Positions 49,485 to 61,264 of a stretch of 64,000 bases of DNA are shown here, one piece after another (the stretch's first letter is position 1; each line of letters begins with the position of its first letter). Location: contig JAJPIZ010000038.1 in the NCBI GenBank assembly GCA_021324435.1, positions 62,001 through 126,000 of the forward strand, read 5' to 3'. A program made the translations under genes and the position numbers. The notes under the pieces are model-generated. The model was not told the DNA's origin, searched no databases, and saw only the letters and a list, made by a program, of their open reading frames with translations. Origin of the DNA: Anaerolineae bacterium (GTDB lineage: Bacteria > Chloroflexota > Anaerolineae > Anaerolineales > Villigracilaceae).

Positions 49485-50642
49485 CTACTTCTCTTCCCCA
49501 AACGCAATGACGGCGATATGTTGATTCAAAAATCGCGGACTGGCGCCATCTTTGCCGGGCACAATTTGTCCAAGCGTATATCCGCCTGCGAGTTGAACAC
49601 CAGCGCCCAAAATATCCTGCACCGCGTAAACCTCTGTTCCGGGATTGGACTTCAAAAGCATCTGCCAGGCAATGTCCACCAGCACAAGCGCAAACACCGG
49701 TTTGACATCTCCCAACGCGTGCAAAGCCTGTTGCGCGGCTTGCATAGCCGCCTTATCGCAAGAAGCGCGGCTGCCAACAAGCAGGTACGCGTCAATGCCA
49801 TCGCGAATAGAGGCGTTCATGCGGAAACTTCCATCCGCCTCCACGCGGATTGGTGCGCGCACAATCAAATCTTCGCCCTGCTCCACGCCGAGCGGATAGA
49901 GCCGCGCCAGATAACTCAGTGGAGGAAAAGCCCAGTCGCGTGCGGGGTGGCCGAAGAGTTCCGCGTAAGTCTCCGAAGCCGGACGCCCGTCCAGGGTCCG
50001 GAGCCAGAAGCCACGCGAACGTGTCACACGAAACTGACTGCCCACCGGGTCCCAGCCGTGAGCGTATCCGACACCCATGCGGATATTCCCGCGCAGAAGC
50101 GCCGCGGCCAGACTGCCCGTCCCGACTTGATTGCCAATCATTTGATAAGTATTGCCCGTATGCAGATCCCCACTGGAGAGACCGCCCGCCATTGAAATGG
50201 AACCGGGTTGAATTGCGGCACATAATTGTTCTGCGTCGCCGTTGAATCCATCCGCAAAAAAGATCGCGGCGCGATTCTCTTTGTTGGCCGCCGCGGCCTG
50301 TAAAAGGCGATTTGCCGTCTCACGACCCGACTGGGCATAGCCCGGATACCATTGCGCCTCGGCCTGGAAATCGCCGCTCAACAAAGCCAGCGTCACCGAA
50401 TGCGGGTGCTGACCTTCACTGGATAAACTGGCGGGGGCGCTAAAACCAATCAACGGCGCATCGCCCAAGAGACTCGCCACTCCGCTCATGACTTCGCGCG
50501 CTTGATATTGATTCGAGGCAATCATGATGCCCAGTCCCGGCGCGCCGACCCCCAACTGATTCAGCGCCTGATGCACGGCCTGCAGACCGGCTTCGCGGCC
50601 ATCCAGCGCCTGAGCAGTGCCAACAGCAACATGAAGCGTCAT
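49485..50642 (-). CDS. FIST N/C-domain sensory protein
   Basis: GVASLLGDAPLIGFSAPASLSSEGQHPHSVTLALLSGDF; AAIFFADGFNGDAEQLCAAIQ; VRAPIRVEADGSFRM; AGVQLAGGYTLGQI. Confidence 0.85.
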   Translation of the reverse strand: MTLHVAVGTAQALDGREAGLQAVHQALNQLGVGAPGLGIMIASNQYQAREVMSGVASLLGDAPLIGFSAPASLSSEGQHPHSVTLALLSGDFQAEAQWYPGYAQSGRETANRLLQAAAANKENRAAIFFADGFNGDAEQLCAAIQPGSISMAGGLSSGDLHTGNTYQMIGNQVGTGSLAAALLRGNIRMGVGYAHGWDPVGSQFRVTRSRGFWLRTLDGRPASETYAELFGHPARDWAFPPLSYLARLYPLGVEQGEDLIVRAPIRVEADGSFRMNASIRDGIDAYLLVGSRASCDKAAMQAAQQALHALGDVKPVFALVLVDIAWQMLLKSNPGTEVYAVQDILGAGVQLAGGYTLGQIVPGKDGASPRFLNQHIAVIAFGEEK

Positions 50643-50644
50643 GA

Positions 50645-53600
50645 TTAATTCTCCGCAACCGGAATTGTAAAGTGGAAGGTCGTACCTTTGCGGAATTCAC
50701 TCTCGAACCAGATGCGCCCGCCCTGCATTTCGATCAGGCTCTTCGTGATGTTCAAACCGAGACCCGTACCAGGAGATTCACGCGCTTTTTGATCTTCAGA
50801 GCGGAAGAATTTCTGAAAGACTTTTTGCTGATCTTCGGGGCTGATGCCAATGCCATTATCCTTCACCCAAACATGCACCACATTGCCAGCGCCTTCGGGG
50901 TCCCAACGATTTGCTGTCGCTTCCGCGCCGACCACAACCACGCCGCCCTCCGGCGTGTATTTGTTCGCGTTGCTGACGAGATTCGTCAGAACCTGCCCAA
51001 GACGCGTGGGGTCGCCCCATACCTTGGGAAGCAATGGCGGCAATTCGGCTTGAATGATCTGTTTCTTATCTTCAATTTGGCGTTTCGTCGAACGGATAAC
51101 ATCGTCCACCAGGTCATTCACTTCCACCGGCTTGAACTCGAGTCGCAAACGTCCGGCCTCGATCTTGGAATTATCATTCAGGTCCGAAACGAGCGTGGAC
51201 ATGCGCTCAACATTCGAGCGGATCGTGTTCAGGAAGTTGGTCTGCATTTCATTAATCGCGCCGACCGCGCCTGCCGCGAGAAGTTCGGTATAGCCCTTGA
51301 TGGAAGTCATCGGGTTTTTCAACTCGTGCGCAACGAACGAGACGAAATCGCTCTTGGCAAGGTTGGCGCGTTGCACTTCACCATACAGTTGCGCGTTCGA
51401 AATCGCGATGGCGGCATGATCGCTCAAACGATTGAGGAAGGCCAGGTCCTCCTGCGAATCGCTGGAGGTTTCCAACATCAGCAAACCGATGACGGAGGCT
51501 TCACGCCGAATTGGGATGACAATCTGAACGCGCGCCGCGGGCAGCAAAGTCCGGCGGACACCTAGCGCACCTGTGCCAAGCGCAGTCGCCGCATCTAACG
51601 CGACCCTTTGCGGGAGTCCCGTTTCGACAGCCGTTCTCAATGCCGGAATTTCCAGCGGCATTGCCTGTTCCTGATAATTGCCAAGATAATTTTCGTAACC
51701 CTGCTGGGCCACCACTCGCAGTTTGCCCTCTTCGAGCATTCCAATCAAACCTGCATCCGCATTGGACTGGCGCATGGCCCATTCCAGCGTGATGCGCATG
51801 GCGCGATCCATTTCGAGGCTGGCGTTTAGTTCGCGGTCAATGCGCTGCATCACCGAAAGTTCTTCCACGCGCGCGGCCAGTTCCTGATCGGTCAGGGTAT
51901 ACAAGCGCGCGTTTTCCATCGCAACCGCGGCCTGGCCTGCGAAAGCGGTCAGCAGATTTTGATCTTCTTCCACGAACGGTAGGCCGTCGCGGCGATTGAT
52001 CACTTCGATCACGCCGATCACATTATCTTTTACCAGCAGAGGCACGGCCAGCAACGCACGCGTCGCAAAACCGGTCTGCTTTGAGACATCCGCGTTCCAA
52101 TCACCGGCGCGGCTCACATCATTCTCAATCACCGGTCCGCGCGTCGCTACGGCGCGCCCGACAATTCCACTACCGGCAGGCAGACGCTGACCAAGCAAAT
52201 CCTTCGCCACCGGCCCGACCGTAACACGGAAGACCAGTTCATTGGTCTGTTCATCCACCAGGAATAAGCTGCCCGCCTCGCAGTTCAAAATGCTGAGCGC
52301 GCTCTCGAGGATATTTTGGAGCAGAGGCTCCAACTCCAGCGTGGAGGTGAGTTGACGCGTGACATCGTTCAACGTGCTGAGCTGATGCGCGCGCTGTTGG
52401 GTTTCCTGAAGCAACCGAGCCTTGACGATAGCGCCCGCCGTTTGATCTGCAATGGCTTGCAACAATTCCAACTGACCGCGCGTGTACGCCGTGCCGGGGT
52501 CGCGGCTGCTAACGCTCAGCGCGCCAATGGATTCCGCGCCCGCGTTGAGGGGCACGCCCATCCACGCAAAGACTCCCTCCATCTCAGGTGAGACGCCGCG
52601 CGCCTGACATTCACGCGCGTAATCCTGCGTTTGAATTGGACGGCTTCGTTTAATGACTTCCGGCGCGAGGCCGGTATTGGCCGGGAAAGGAACGTTCTCG
52701 CGCGAGCCGATGCGGTCATTGTTCTCAACCGCAAAGCCATAATAGTAGTAATCGTTGTCTTTGTTGTAGAGCGTGATATGAAAGTGGGAGGTCGGGATAA
52801 TCTGCGCCGTCTGGGCATAGATCAGTTCGAGCACATCGTCAAAAGTCAACGTGACGTTCACACCCTGTGAGACGCGCGTCAGCGCGTTCATTTCCTGCAC
52901 GCGGCGTTCGAGGTTGGCCACTGTTTGCACACGCTGGATCGCGACCGAGGCCTGGTCTGCGATGTTCTCGAGGAACATCAGATCACGCGGCGCATATGCC
53001 TGACCCGAAAGGCGCGGTCCCAGCGCCAGCCAGCCAACCGGTTGATCGCGGCCCGGCAGAGCGATAAACAAACGCGCGCCAAGTAAAGCCAAACGCGCCT
53101 GTTCAAGTTTCAGACTCTCTGGCAGAGATGCGCCATCTAAGTACAGCGGCAATTTTTCCTTGATGAAATACTGCGCCAGCGGACTGCTTGAGGAGAACCG
53201 AATATCGGTGCTGGCGCGGCTGTCTTCAGCAGGCAAGGATACGAATTGATCATTCAACGCGTCGTACGTGAAGATGTGAATGCGATCAGGCGTCAGCGTG
53301 GAAATAATGTGCTGGCGCAGAGTCCGGCCAATGGTCCCAAGATCGAGCGCTCCCGTCAATTCATGAGTGAAGTTTTGCAGGCTCTCGGTGTAAGCACGCT
53401 GACCACGGAAGAATGTTGCATCCACAAAAGTTTGCAGGCGCACACGGATCGGATCGAGCAGGATGGCAACAATGAAGACGAGCGCGCCAATCCAAAATGG
53501 ATTGCTGGCAGGCATGGCCGTTGTGAAAACGATGCTTAACCCGGTAACGATAAGGCCGTATCCAACGACAATGAAGAAGGTCAATAAAAGATAAACGACG

Positions 53601-54721
53601 CCCTGCCGCACCCAATCATCTGTGCGCAGGAAGCGGAAGCGCAAAATGGTATAGCCCAGTGTCAATGGGAAGAGGACGATGGGCAGAAACATATACGGCG
53701 TGAAAGGCAAGCCCGGAAGACCTGAGACGCCGGAGATGAATGAGCTCAATAACCACGCAACCATCCATGAAAACGCAAAGATCGTGCCGGTGAGAATCAT
53801 CCGTGCTTGAGTCTTGATCACCGGCGACTGCGCCGTGTACGCGTAATAAATATTCATCAGCAAATAGATCATGCTGGACAAGCCAACAAACAGGTAAACC
53901 CAGCGCCAGGCGGCGAAGTAAGCCGCGGGCTGATTAAAATTGAAGAGTGCGGTAAACGCGTACAGGCTGAGCAGAAGCGCGACAAGATAACCAAGCCAGC
54001 GCAAGTAAGGCCGCCCCACCACGGCGCGAACTTCCTGCGGGAAAGATAACGCCAAATCAATCAGCGCGCCGCCGGTCATGGCGAGGCCGAGGGTCCACAG
54101 ATAGGTCAGATGGTGAGTCGTGAACAGGTCGAAGAGAGAGCCGGAGGTGAGGCTGAGTGACGAAGCAAAAATCGCAAAGGCGCGTCCCGCGGATTCAGTG
54201 CGGCGCATTCCGAAAATCCACAGGCTGAGAGAGAGGAACAGCAAACTGATAAAAGTGGGCAGGACGAAGTACGCCGTTCGGTCCACAGACGGGAAAGCGT
54301 TCAGTGTGACATCCAGCGTTTTCTCCTCGCCGGCCATGGTGCGGATTGTGATCGGAATCGTCTCGCCGGGGAAAAATCCGCTGAGGATATTTTGAACTTC
54401 GGAGGCGGAATGGACTGGAATGTTATTTACGGCGATAAGTTGATCGCCTAAATGAACATCCGCTTCGTGGAGTTCCCATTCCGGCGCGTCCTCCTCGGTC
54501 GGGCCGGCTCCGTTGAAGAGCATGGTGTGTTCGTAAAACGCCCCCAAAAACGGAGTCTTGAGCCAGGATGCGGCGAAGACCAGCGCGGCGACAAACGCTG
54601 CCACAGCGATAAATTGATAAGTAAACACGAGGACCTGAAGCGACCGGCTCAAAAGCCGCGAACGCTCCAACCTCAATGGCGGAGTTATAGGTGTACGCAA
54701 TACGCCGGTGGTCTTAGCCAA
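50645..54721 (-). CDS. Large membrane-bound multi-GAF sensor histidine kinase with N-terminal PDZ-like domain
   Basis: PDZ-like ADVHLGDQLIAVNNIPVHSASEVQNILSGFFPGETIPITI; multiple TM; several GAF domains; FVSFVAHELKNPMTSIKGYTELL; HVWVKDNGIGISPEDQQKVFQKFFRSED...GTGLGLNITKSLIEMQGG. Confidence 0.93.
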   Translation of the reverse strand: MAKTTGVLRTPITPPLRLERSRLLSRSLQVLVFTYQFIAVAAFVAALVFAASWLKTPFLGAFYEHTMLFNGAGPTEEDAPEWELHEADVHLGDQLIAVNNIPVHSASEVQNILSGFFPGETIPITIRTMAGEEKTLDVTLNAFPSVDRTAYFVLPTFISLLFLSLSLWIFGMRRTESAGRAFAIFASSLSLTSGSLFDLFTTHHLTYLWTLGLAMTGGALIDLALSFPQEVRAVVGRPYLRWLGYLVALLLSLYAFTALFNFNQPAAYFAAWRWVYLFVGLSSMIYLLMNIYYAYTAQSPVIKTQARMILTGTIFAFSWMVAWLLSSFISGVSGLPGLPFTPYMFLPIVLFPLTLGYTILRFRFLRTDDWVRQGVVYLLLTFFIVVGYGLIVTGLSIVFTTAMPASNPFWIGALVFIVAILLDPIRVRLQTFVDATFFRGQRAYTESLQNFTHELTGALDLGTIGRTLRQHIISTLTPDRIHIFTYDALNDQFVSLPAEDSRASTDIRFSSSSPLAQYFIKEKLPLYLDGASLPESLKLEQARLALLGARLFIALPGRDQPVGWLALGPRLSGQAYAPRDLMFLENIADQASVAIQRVQTVANLERRVQEMNALTRVSQGVNVTLTFDDVLELIYAQTAQIIPTSHFHITLYNKDNDYYYYGFAVENNDRIGSRENVPFPANTGLAPEVIKRSRPIQTQDYARECQARGVSPEMEGVFAWMGVPLNAGAESIGALSVSSRDPGTAYTRGQLELLQAIADQTAGAIVKARLLQETQQRAHQLSTLNDVTRQLTSTLELEPLLQNILESALSILNCEAGSLFLVDEQTNELVFRVTVGPVAKDLLGQRLPAGSGIVGRAVATRGPVIENDVSRAGDWNADVSKQTGFATRALLAVPLLVKDNVIGVIEVINRRDGLPFVEEDQNLLTAFAGQAAVAMENARLYTLTDQELAARVEELSVMQRIDRELNASLEMDRAMRITLEWAMRQSNADAGLIGMLEEGKLRVVAQQGYENYLGNYQEQAMPLEIPALRTAVETGLPQRVALDAATALGTGALGVRRTLLPAARVQIVIPIRREASVIGLLMLETSSDSQEDLAFLNRLSDHAAIAISNAQLYGEVQRANLAKSDFVSFVAHELKNPMTSIKGYTELLAAGAVGAINEMQTNFLNTIRSNVERMSTLVSDLNDNSKIEAGRLRLEFKPVEVNDLVDDVIRSTKRQIEDKKQIIQAELPPLLPKVWGDPTRLGQVLTNLVSNANKYTPEGGVVVVGAEATANRWDPEGAGNVVHVWVKDNGIGISPEDQQKVFQKFFRSEDQKARESPGTGLGLNITKSLIEMQGGRIWFESEFRKGTTFHFTIPVAEN

Positions 54722-54964
54722 AGTGGTTCCTCGCAGGAGGGAATAATGAAAAAATTTTACTCATATTATATGGAAAAAGCGTGGTACTTTCATAACAAAG
54801 ATGAGAACAAACTGGGGCAGACTTGGCAAGTCCGCCCCAGTTCACCCAATTAAGGAATTCCCATCCTCTCGAAACGCTTGGAAGATGTGAATGTAGCGGC
54901 GAGTCTGTCTCTCTACCAAAAACGCAGATGTTTCGTCGCTTTACTCCTCAGCATGACATTTTTT

Positions 54965-56899
<1,935 letters not shown>

Positions 56900-56902
56900 T
56901 TA

Positions 56903-57907
56903 TTATGATGCTCGCTGTGCCGGCGGCTGTGTATGCAGGCGTTCGAGCACAGCCTGAAGCCAGACAGTCATATCGCGATAGTAAACAAAGGAAGATGCCA
57001 GCAATGCGGTGGAGATGAAAGCGTGACCCAAAATCCCAACCAGCGCCAGCCATGTGTCCGCGGCGGGGAAGGCCCACAGTACGTTCAAGCCGACGCTGAG
57101 CAGGAAAACCGTCATCACAAAGAGACTACTGGCCGGCATCGTGAAACGCGTCATCTGAAAACTACTGAGAATGGAAATCAACGCATTTTGTTTTCTGATG
57201 AACATTCCATGCGGCGAGAAAAAGATCGGAACGATCACCCACATGGACAAGAACCCGAGGAACAACAAAATTCCCTGGGCGATTAACGAATTAAGCGCAA
57301 AAAGGAAATAAAATACGAAAAACGCAGGCAGGCCGAAGGTCACGAAAAGAAGCGACCAAATCGCCGAGTAAAGAAACGTCTGCGATAAAGCGCGTCCCAC
57401 CGGAACCGAAACGTTCGGCACGGCCAATCCGGCCACCCAGCGAAAATATAAAGCGCCGAGCGCCCAGCCAATGAAACTCAGGAGCAATATCCACAGGAGC
57501 AAATCGAAAGGACCCACTTCGAAAAAGGGCGGCGCGCCGAGCGGAGAACCCGCCGGTCTGGCGCCAGCCATCAAACTGGAAATGCCGATGGGAAGTGTCC
57601 GTAGAAACGCAAAGATATTCACTCGCTGTAGGTATACAATAAAATCGGGCGTGTAGGAATCTTTGATCTGGGCAATCTGTTCCGGCGTGGCTCCAAAAGC
57701 AGGCGCGTTTTGAATTGAATATTTATAGAAACGATCATAGAGTTGATCCACTCGTAGCCGAGGGCCAAGCCACAGGAGCAGGTCAAGCGCCAGCGGCAGA
57801 ACGATGGCTGTGACATGAGCCGCAATGGCATCGAACCCCGTACGAAGCGAGCCAATGATGCCGGGCGGAGGAGGTAAGGTTTCAGTGATTGTCTTCGGTT
57901 CTTGCAT
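56903..57907 (-). CDS. Multi-TM protein of unknown function
   Basis: 334 aa, about six hydrophobic segments. Confidence 0.7.
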   Translation of the reverse strand: MQEPKTITETLPPPPGIIGSLRTGFDAIAAHVTAIVLPLALDLLLWLGPRLRVDQLYDRFYKYSIQNAPAFGATPEQIAQIKDSYTPDFIVYLQRVNIFAFLRTLPIGISSLMAGARPAGSPLGAPPFFEVGPFDLLLWILLLSFIGWALGALYFRWVAGLAVPNVSVPVGRALSQTFLYSAIWSLLFVTFGLPAFFVFYFLFALNSLIAQGILLFLGFLSMWVIVPIFFSPHGMFIRKQNALISILSSFQMTRFTMPASSLFVMTVFLLSVGLNVLWAFPAADTWLALVGILGHAFISTALLASSFVYYRDMTVWLQAVLERLHTQPPAQRAS

Positions 57908-58135
57908 AGCCAGTTGATTCTACCATACCGACCTACGCACCCGCAAATATGTTCTAAGTTTAGAAGCGGTATAAGAGCGGATGAAACACTTCTTTGCCAC
58001 AAAGATCACAGAGTTCTCTGAGGGATAATCTCAAAATCTCAATATGCTCTGTGGTTAAATCCACGACATCAACCACTCCCCTACATGTAGGTGGGACAAA
58101 TGTGGTTTTCATAAATCTTTAGTAGAATCTACATC

Positions 58136-58951
58136 ATGCAGGAAGAAGCACGTTACTTGCCCAATTCTGACCGCCTCGGCGTGCTGACCGCGGCCGTCTT
58201 GCTGACCTACGCCCTGACTCGTCTCGTCAACGCGCCGGGCCTGATTCTTTCCCTGCAATTCCCGGGGTTTTACTTTTCCTATCCCATCACCCTCGGCACC
58301 GCCATGACATTGGTGGCCGCGGGTCTCACCGCCACCGGCATGGACTGGTTACTACGCGGACATGCCTCACTTCAAGGCCAACGCACCATCGAACACTGGT
58401 TATTGCCCGCACTGACGGCTTTCATCACAGGCGTCGTGCTCGATATCCTTCCATCCGGTTCGGTGTGGTGGATTGGTTTCGCTTTCGGCGCGGGATTATT
58501 GGTCGCCGTCTGCCTCGCGGAATATGTCTCAGTGGACCCGGGCGCTCCGTCGTACGCCCTGGCCTCTGCAGGGCTTATCGCACTTTCTTACGCGCTCTTC
58601 CTTTTATTTGTGATTGCTTTGCACATCGCAGGCGCCCGCCTTTTTCTCCTCGTTCCGGCGATTTTTCTCGCGGGCGGGTTGGTCGCGTTGCGAACTTTGC
58701 ATTTGCGCCTGAGCGCGCGCTGGGAATTTCCGTGGGCCATCGGCATCGGCCTGGTCAGCGCGCAGTTGGCCGCGGGCTTGCATTATTGGCCGGTGTCCTC
58801 TCTCCAGTTCGGATTGATCCTGCTCGGTCCGCTCTATGCGTTGACCACGCTTGCGTACAATCTCGATGAGGATATCCCTCTGCGCAACGCGATCAGCGAA
58901 TCGAGCGTCATCCTCGCGGCCATGTGGGTTGCCGCGATCTTTCTCCACTGA
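58136..58951 (+). CDS. Multi-TM protein of unknown function
   Basis: 271 aa, many hydrophobic helices; stop overlaps the next start. Confidence 0.75.
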   Translation: MQEEARYLPNSDRLGVLTAAVLLTYALTRLVNAPGLILSLQFPGFYFSYPITLGTAMTLVAAGLTATGMDWLLRGHASLQGQRTIEHWLLPALTAFITGVVLDILPSGSVWWIGFAFGAGLLVAVCLAEYVSVDPGAPSYALASAGLIALSYALFLLFVIALHIAGARLFLLVPAIFLAGGLVALRTLHLRLSARWEFPWAIGIGLVSAQLAAGLHYWPVSSLQFGLILLGPLYALTTLAYNLDEDIPLRNAISESSVILAAMWVAAIFLH

Positions 58952-59364
58952 TGCAACTGGATTTAAAACAAGAGCATCTCGATATTATGCGCGCTCATGT
59001 CGAATCCCACGCGCCGCTCGAGGCGTGCGGCTTGTTGGCAGGAAAAAATAATTCGGTGGAGAAAGTTTTGCTGATCGCGAATCAGGCGCAAAGTCCAGTA
59101 AGGTTTCGGATGGACCCGGCTGAACAGTTGGAGGCCTTCAATTGGATCGAATCCAATGAAATGTATCTGCTCGCCATCTTTCATTCGCATCCCGCGGGAC
59201 CCGAAACGGTTTCCGTTACCGACATCGCGGAGGCGACGTATCCCGTTGTGCAAATCATCTGGTCGCGGCCAAACGGAGTTTGGCAGGCGCGCGGTTTTTG
59301 GATTCAAGACAAGCAAGTCAGTGAAGTACAATTGCAAATCACAGGAAGCCAGCAACCTTCATAA
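58951..59364 (+). CDS. M67-family JAMM/MPN+ metallopeptidase
   Basis: HAPLEACGLLAGK...LLAIFHSHPAGPETVSVTDIAEATYP. Confidence 0.9.
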   Translation: MQLDLKQEHLDIMRAHVESHAPLEACGLLAGKNNSVEKVLLIANQAQSPVRFRMDPAEQLEAFNWIESNEMYLLAIFHSHPAGPETVSVTDIAEATYPVVQIIWSRPNGVWQARGFWIQDKQVSEVQLQITGSQQPS

Positions 59365-59408
59365 TTATCCTGTGTTACCAGAAGTAGCCTAACTCGGAGG
59401 ATCAATCC

Positions 59409-60203
59409 ATGCAAATGCTAATAGGAGCCGGCATCATCCTGCTGGCTTATATTTTCGGTTCAATCCCGTTCGGTTTGGTTATTGTATGGCTGACCACCGG
59501 CAAGGATATTCGTCAGGTCGCCAGCGGGCGCACCGGCGGGACAAATGCCATGCGCGCCGCGGGATGTGGGGCGGGAGTGGCGACTGCCTTGCTCGATATT
59601 TTCAAAGGGACCGCAGCCGTCCTGGTCGCGCGCGCAGTTATGCCAGACAATATTTGGATTGAGGTGCTTGCTCCCATTGCGGCCGTGCTCGGACACAATT
59701 ATTCCATCTTCCTCGCCGAACGCGAGGAAAGCGGGCGGTTTCGTTTGCGCGGCGGGGCAGGCGGCGCGCCAACGGCCGGCGGAGCAATTGGGTTGTTATG
59801 GCCTTCGTGGTGGTTGATCCTGCTCGGCGCGCCCATACCTCTTTTGATGTTCTTTGGTGTGGGTTACGCCTCATTGACCACACTCAGCGTCGCATTGACT
59901 ACTTCTGTTATCTTCGCGGTGCTTTATTTCCTTGGATATTCCACCCATTGGCAATACATCATCTATGGCATAGTGACCTTCTTCATTCTGCTTTGGGCTT
60001 TGCGTCCAAACATCAAAGCATTGATGGAAGGCCGCGAACGATTCCACGGCTGGCGTCCATGGCGAAAGAAAGAATCGGAAGCGGCTGAAAAAACAAAACA
60101 GCCGGCGGGGCAAACAGAAACAGACAGCAAAACAAAACCGACCGCGAAAAGAAAAGCGCCTGCATCAAAAAACAAAAAGTCTGCGGCGAAAAAGAAGAAG
60201 TAA
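59409..60203 (+). CDS. plsY: Glycerol-3-phosphate acyltransferase PlsY with Lys-rich C-terminal extension
   Basis: YIFGSIPFGLVIVWLTTGKDIRQVASGRTGGTNAMRAAG; ALLDIFKGTAAVLVAR; tail TKPTAKRKAPASKNKKSAAKKKK. Confidence 0.9.
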   Translation: MQMLIGAGIILLAYIFGSIPFGLVIVWLTTGKDIRQVASGRTGGTNAMRAAGCGAGVATALLDIFKGTAAVLVARAVMPDNIWIEVLAPIAAVLGHNYSIFLAEREESGRFRLRGGAGGAPTAGGAIGLLWPSWWLILLGAPIPLLMFFGVGYASLTTLSVALTTSVIFAVLYFLGYSTHWQYIIYGIVTFFILLWALRPNIKALMEGRERFHGWRPWRKKESEAAEKTKQPAGQTETDSKTKPTAKRKAPASKNKKSAAKKKK

Positions 60204-60235
60204 AAAAGCGGCGACCGTTCCGGTCGCCGCTTTTT
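60203..60235. terminator. Bidirectional intrinsic terminator
   Basis: AAAAAAGCGGCGACCG...CGGTCGCCGCTTTTT. Confidence 0.9.
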
Positions 60236-61062
60236 CATTCCTCGCGCGCTCGCTTCACGAGAGTTTGTATATTCCGCTTGTGCAGGGCATCTGCCAGACC
60301 GCCCAAATACACGCGGCTTTTGCCGCTCTCCTCGATTCCGGCAGGTTCCACATCGCCATCTGACTTGCGGCGCGCCGCGGCTTTGGCAAACTTTTTGATG
60401 TTGGAAAGATAGGTCAGGTTCTCTTTGACCGCGGCATCAATTTCGCCACGCAAGATAATATCTCCGTGGCCCTGTACGATGTTCTCCAGGCCCATGCGCC
60501 CGATCTTTTTGATCGAGGATACGATATCGTCAACGTCACCGTCCACAATGTAGGGAAGCGGCATGAACGCATCGCCCGCGAATAGAACGCGGTCCTCTTC
60601 CACCAGCACTGCGATTCCGTCATGGCTATGGCCGGGGACAGGGACAATGGTCAGATTCTTTTTTCCAACGCGCAGATTCAACTCACCGCTGTCAAACGTA
60701 AGATGAGGCAGGACGATCTTCACCTGCCTCAGCGCCGGGTTTTGTTTGCGCGCCGATTCAAGAGAGGGTTTGCCGCGCTCGTCCAGCAAATCGCGGCAAC
60801 GCGCGTGGGCCACAACCGTCGCGCCGGGGAAGAAACAATTGCCCCAGGCATGATCTGCGTGATAATGAGTGTTGATCACATAGCGAACGGGAACGCCCAA
60901 TTCATGTTCAATGAACTCGCGCATCCCCAAAGTCTCGTCAGGGAGAGCCAATGTATCAATCACCACCGCCCATTGCGGCCCGGCCACAACACCGGCTGTC
61001 ACTTGAGCATAGACCTCGCTTTGGAACCAAAACACATTTTCTGAAATACGTTCTCGATGCAT
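60235..61062 (-). CDS. MBL-fold metallo-hydrolase
   Basis: VINTHYHADHAWGNCFFPGA; VPVPGHSHDGIAVLVEEDRVLFAGDAFMPLP; VQGHGDIIL. Confidence 0.92.
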   Translation of the reverse strand: MHRERISENVFWFQSEVYAQVTAGVVAGPQWAVVIDTLALPDETLGMREFIEHELGVPVRYVINTHYHADHAWGNCFFPGATVVAHARCRDLLDERGKPSLESARKQNPALRQVKIVLPHLTFDSGELNLRVGKKNLTIVPVPGHSHDGIAVLVEEDRVLFAGDAFMPLPYIVDGDVDDIVSSIKKIGRMGLENIVQGHGDIILRGEIDAAVKENLTYLSNIKKFAKAAARRKSDGDVEPAGIEESGKSRVYLGGLADALHKRNIQTLVKRAREE

Positions 61063-61264
61063 GTACCGGCCTCTAAAAAATTTCTTGGAAAAATAGCACA
61101 AGCAGAGGTCAATGTCAAGTTGTGTAGACTGATTTTGGTTGTTCGAGATCATGGCCGAGACTTGTTCGGCAAACTGTTCTCTTCTTTCGGGGATTTCCCA
61201 ACCGCTTTCGTCGCTGTAAAGTCTCTTGCTCGTGCGAGCCTGCCGTGATAAACTCAAGGCAGAG

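Noticed and set aside
50672-51565. 297-aa plus-strand ORF
   Set aside because: Antisense to the HATPase region of the large histidine kinase.
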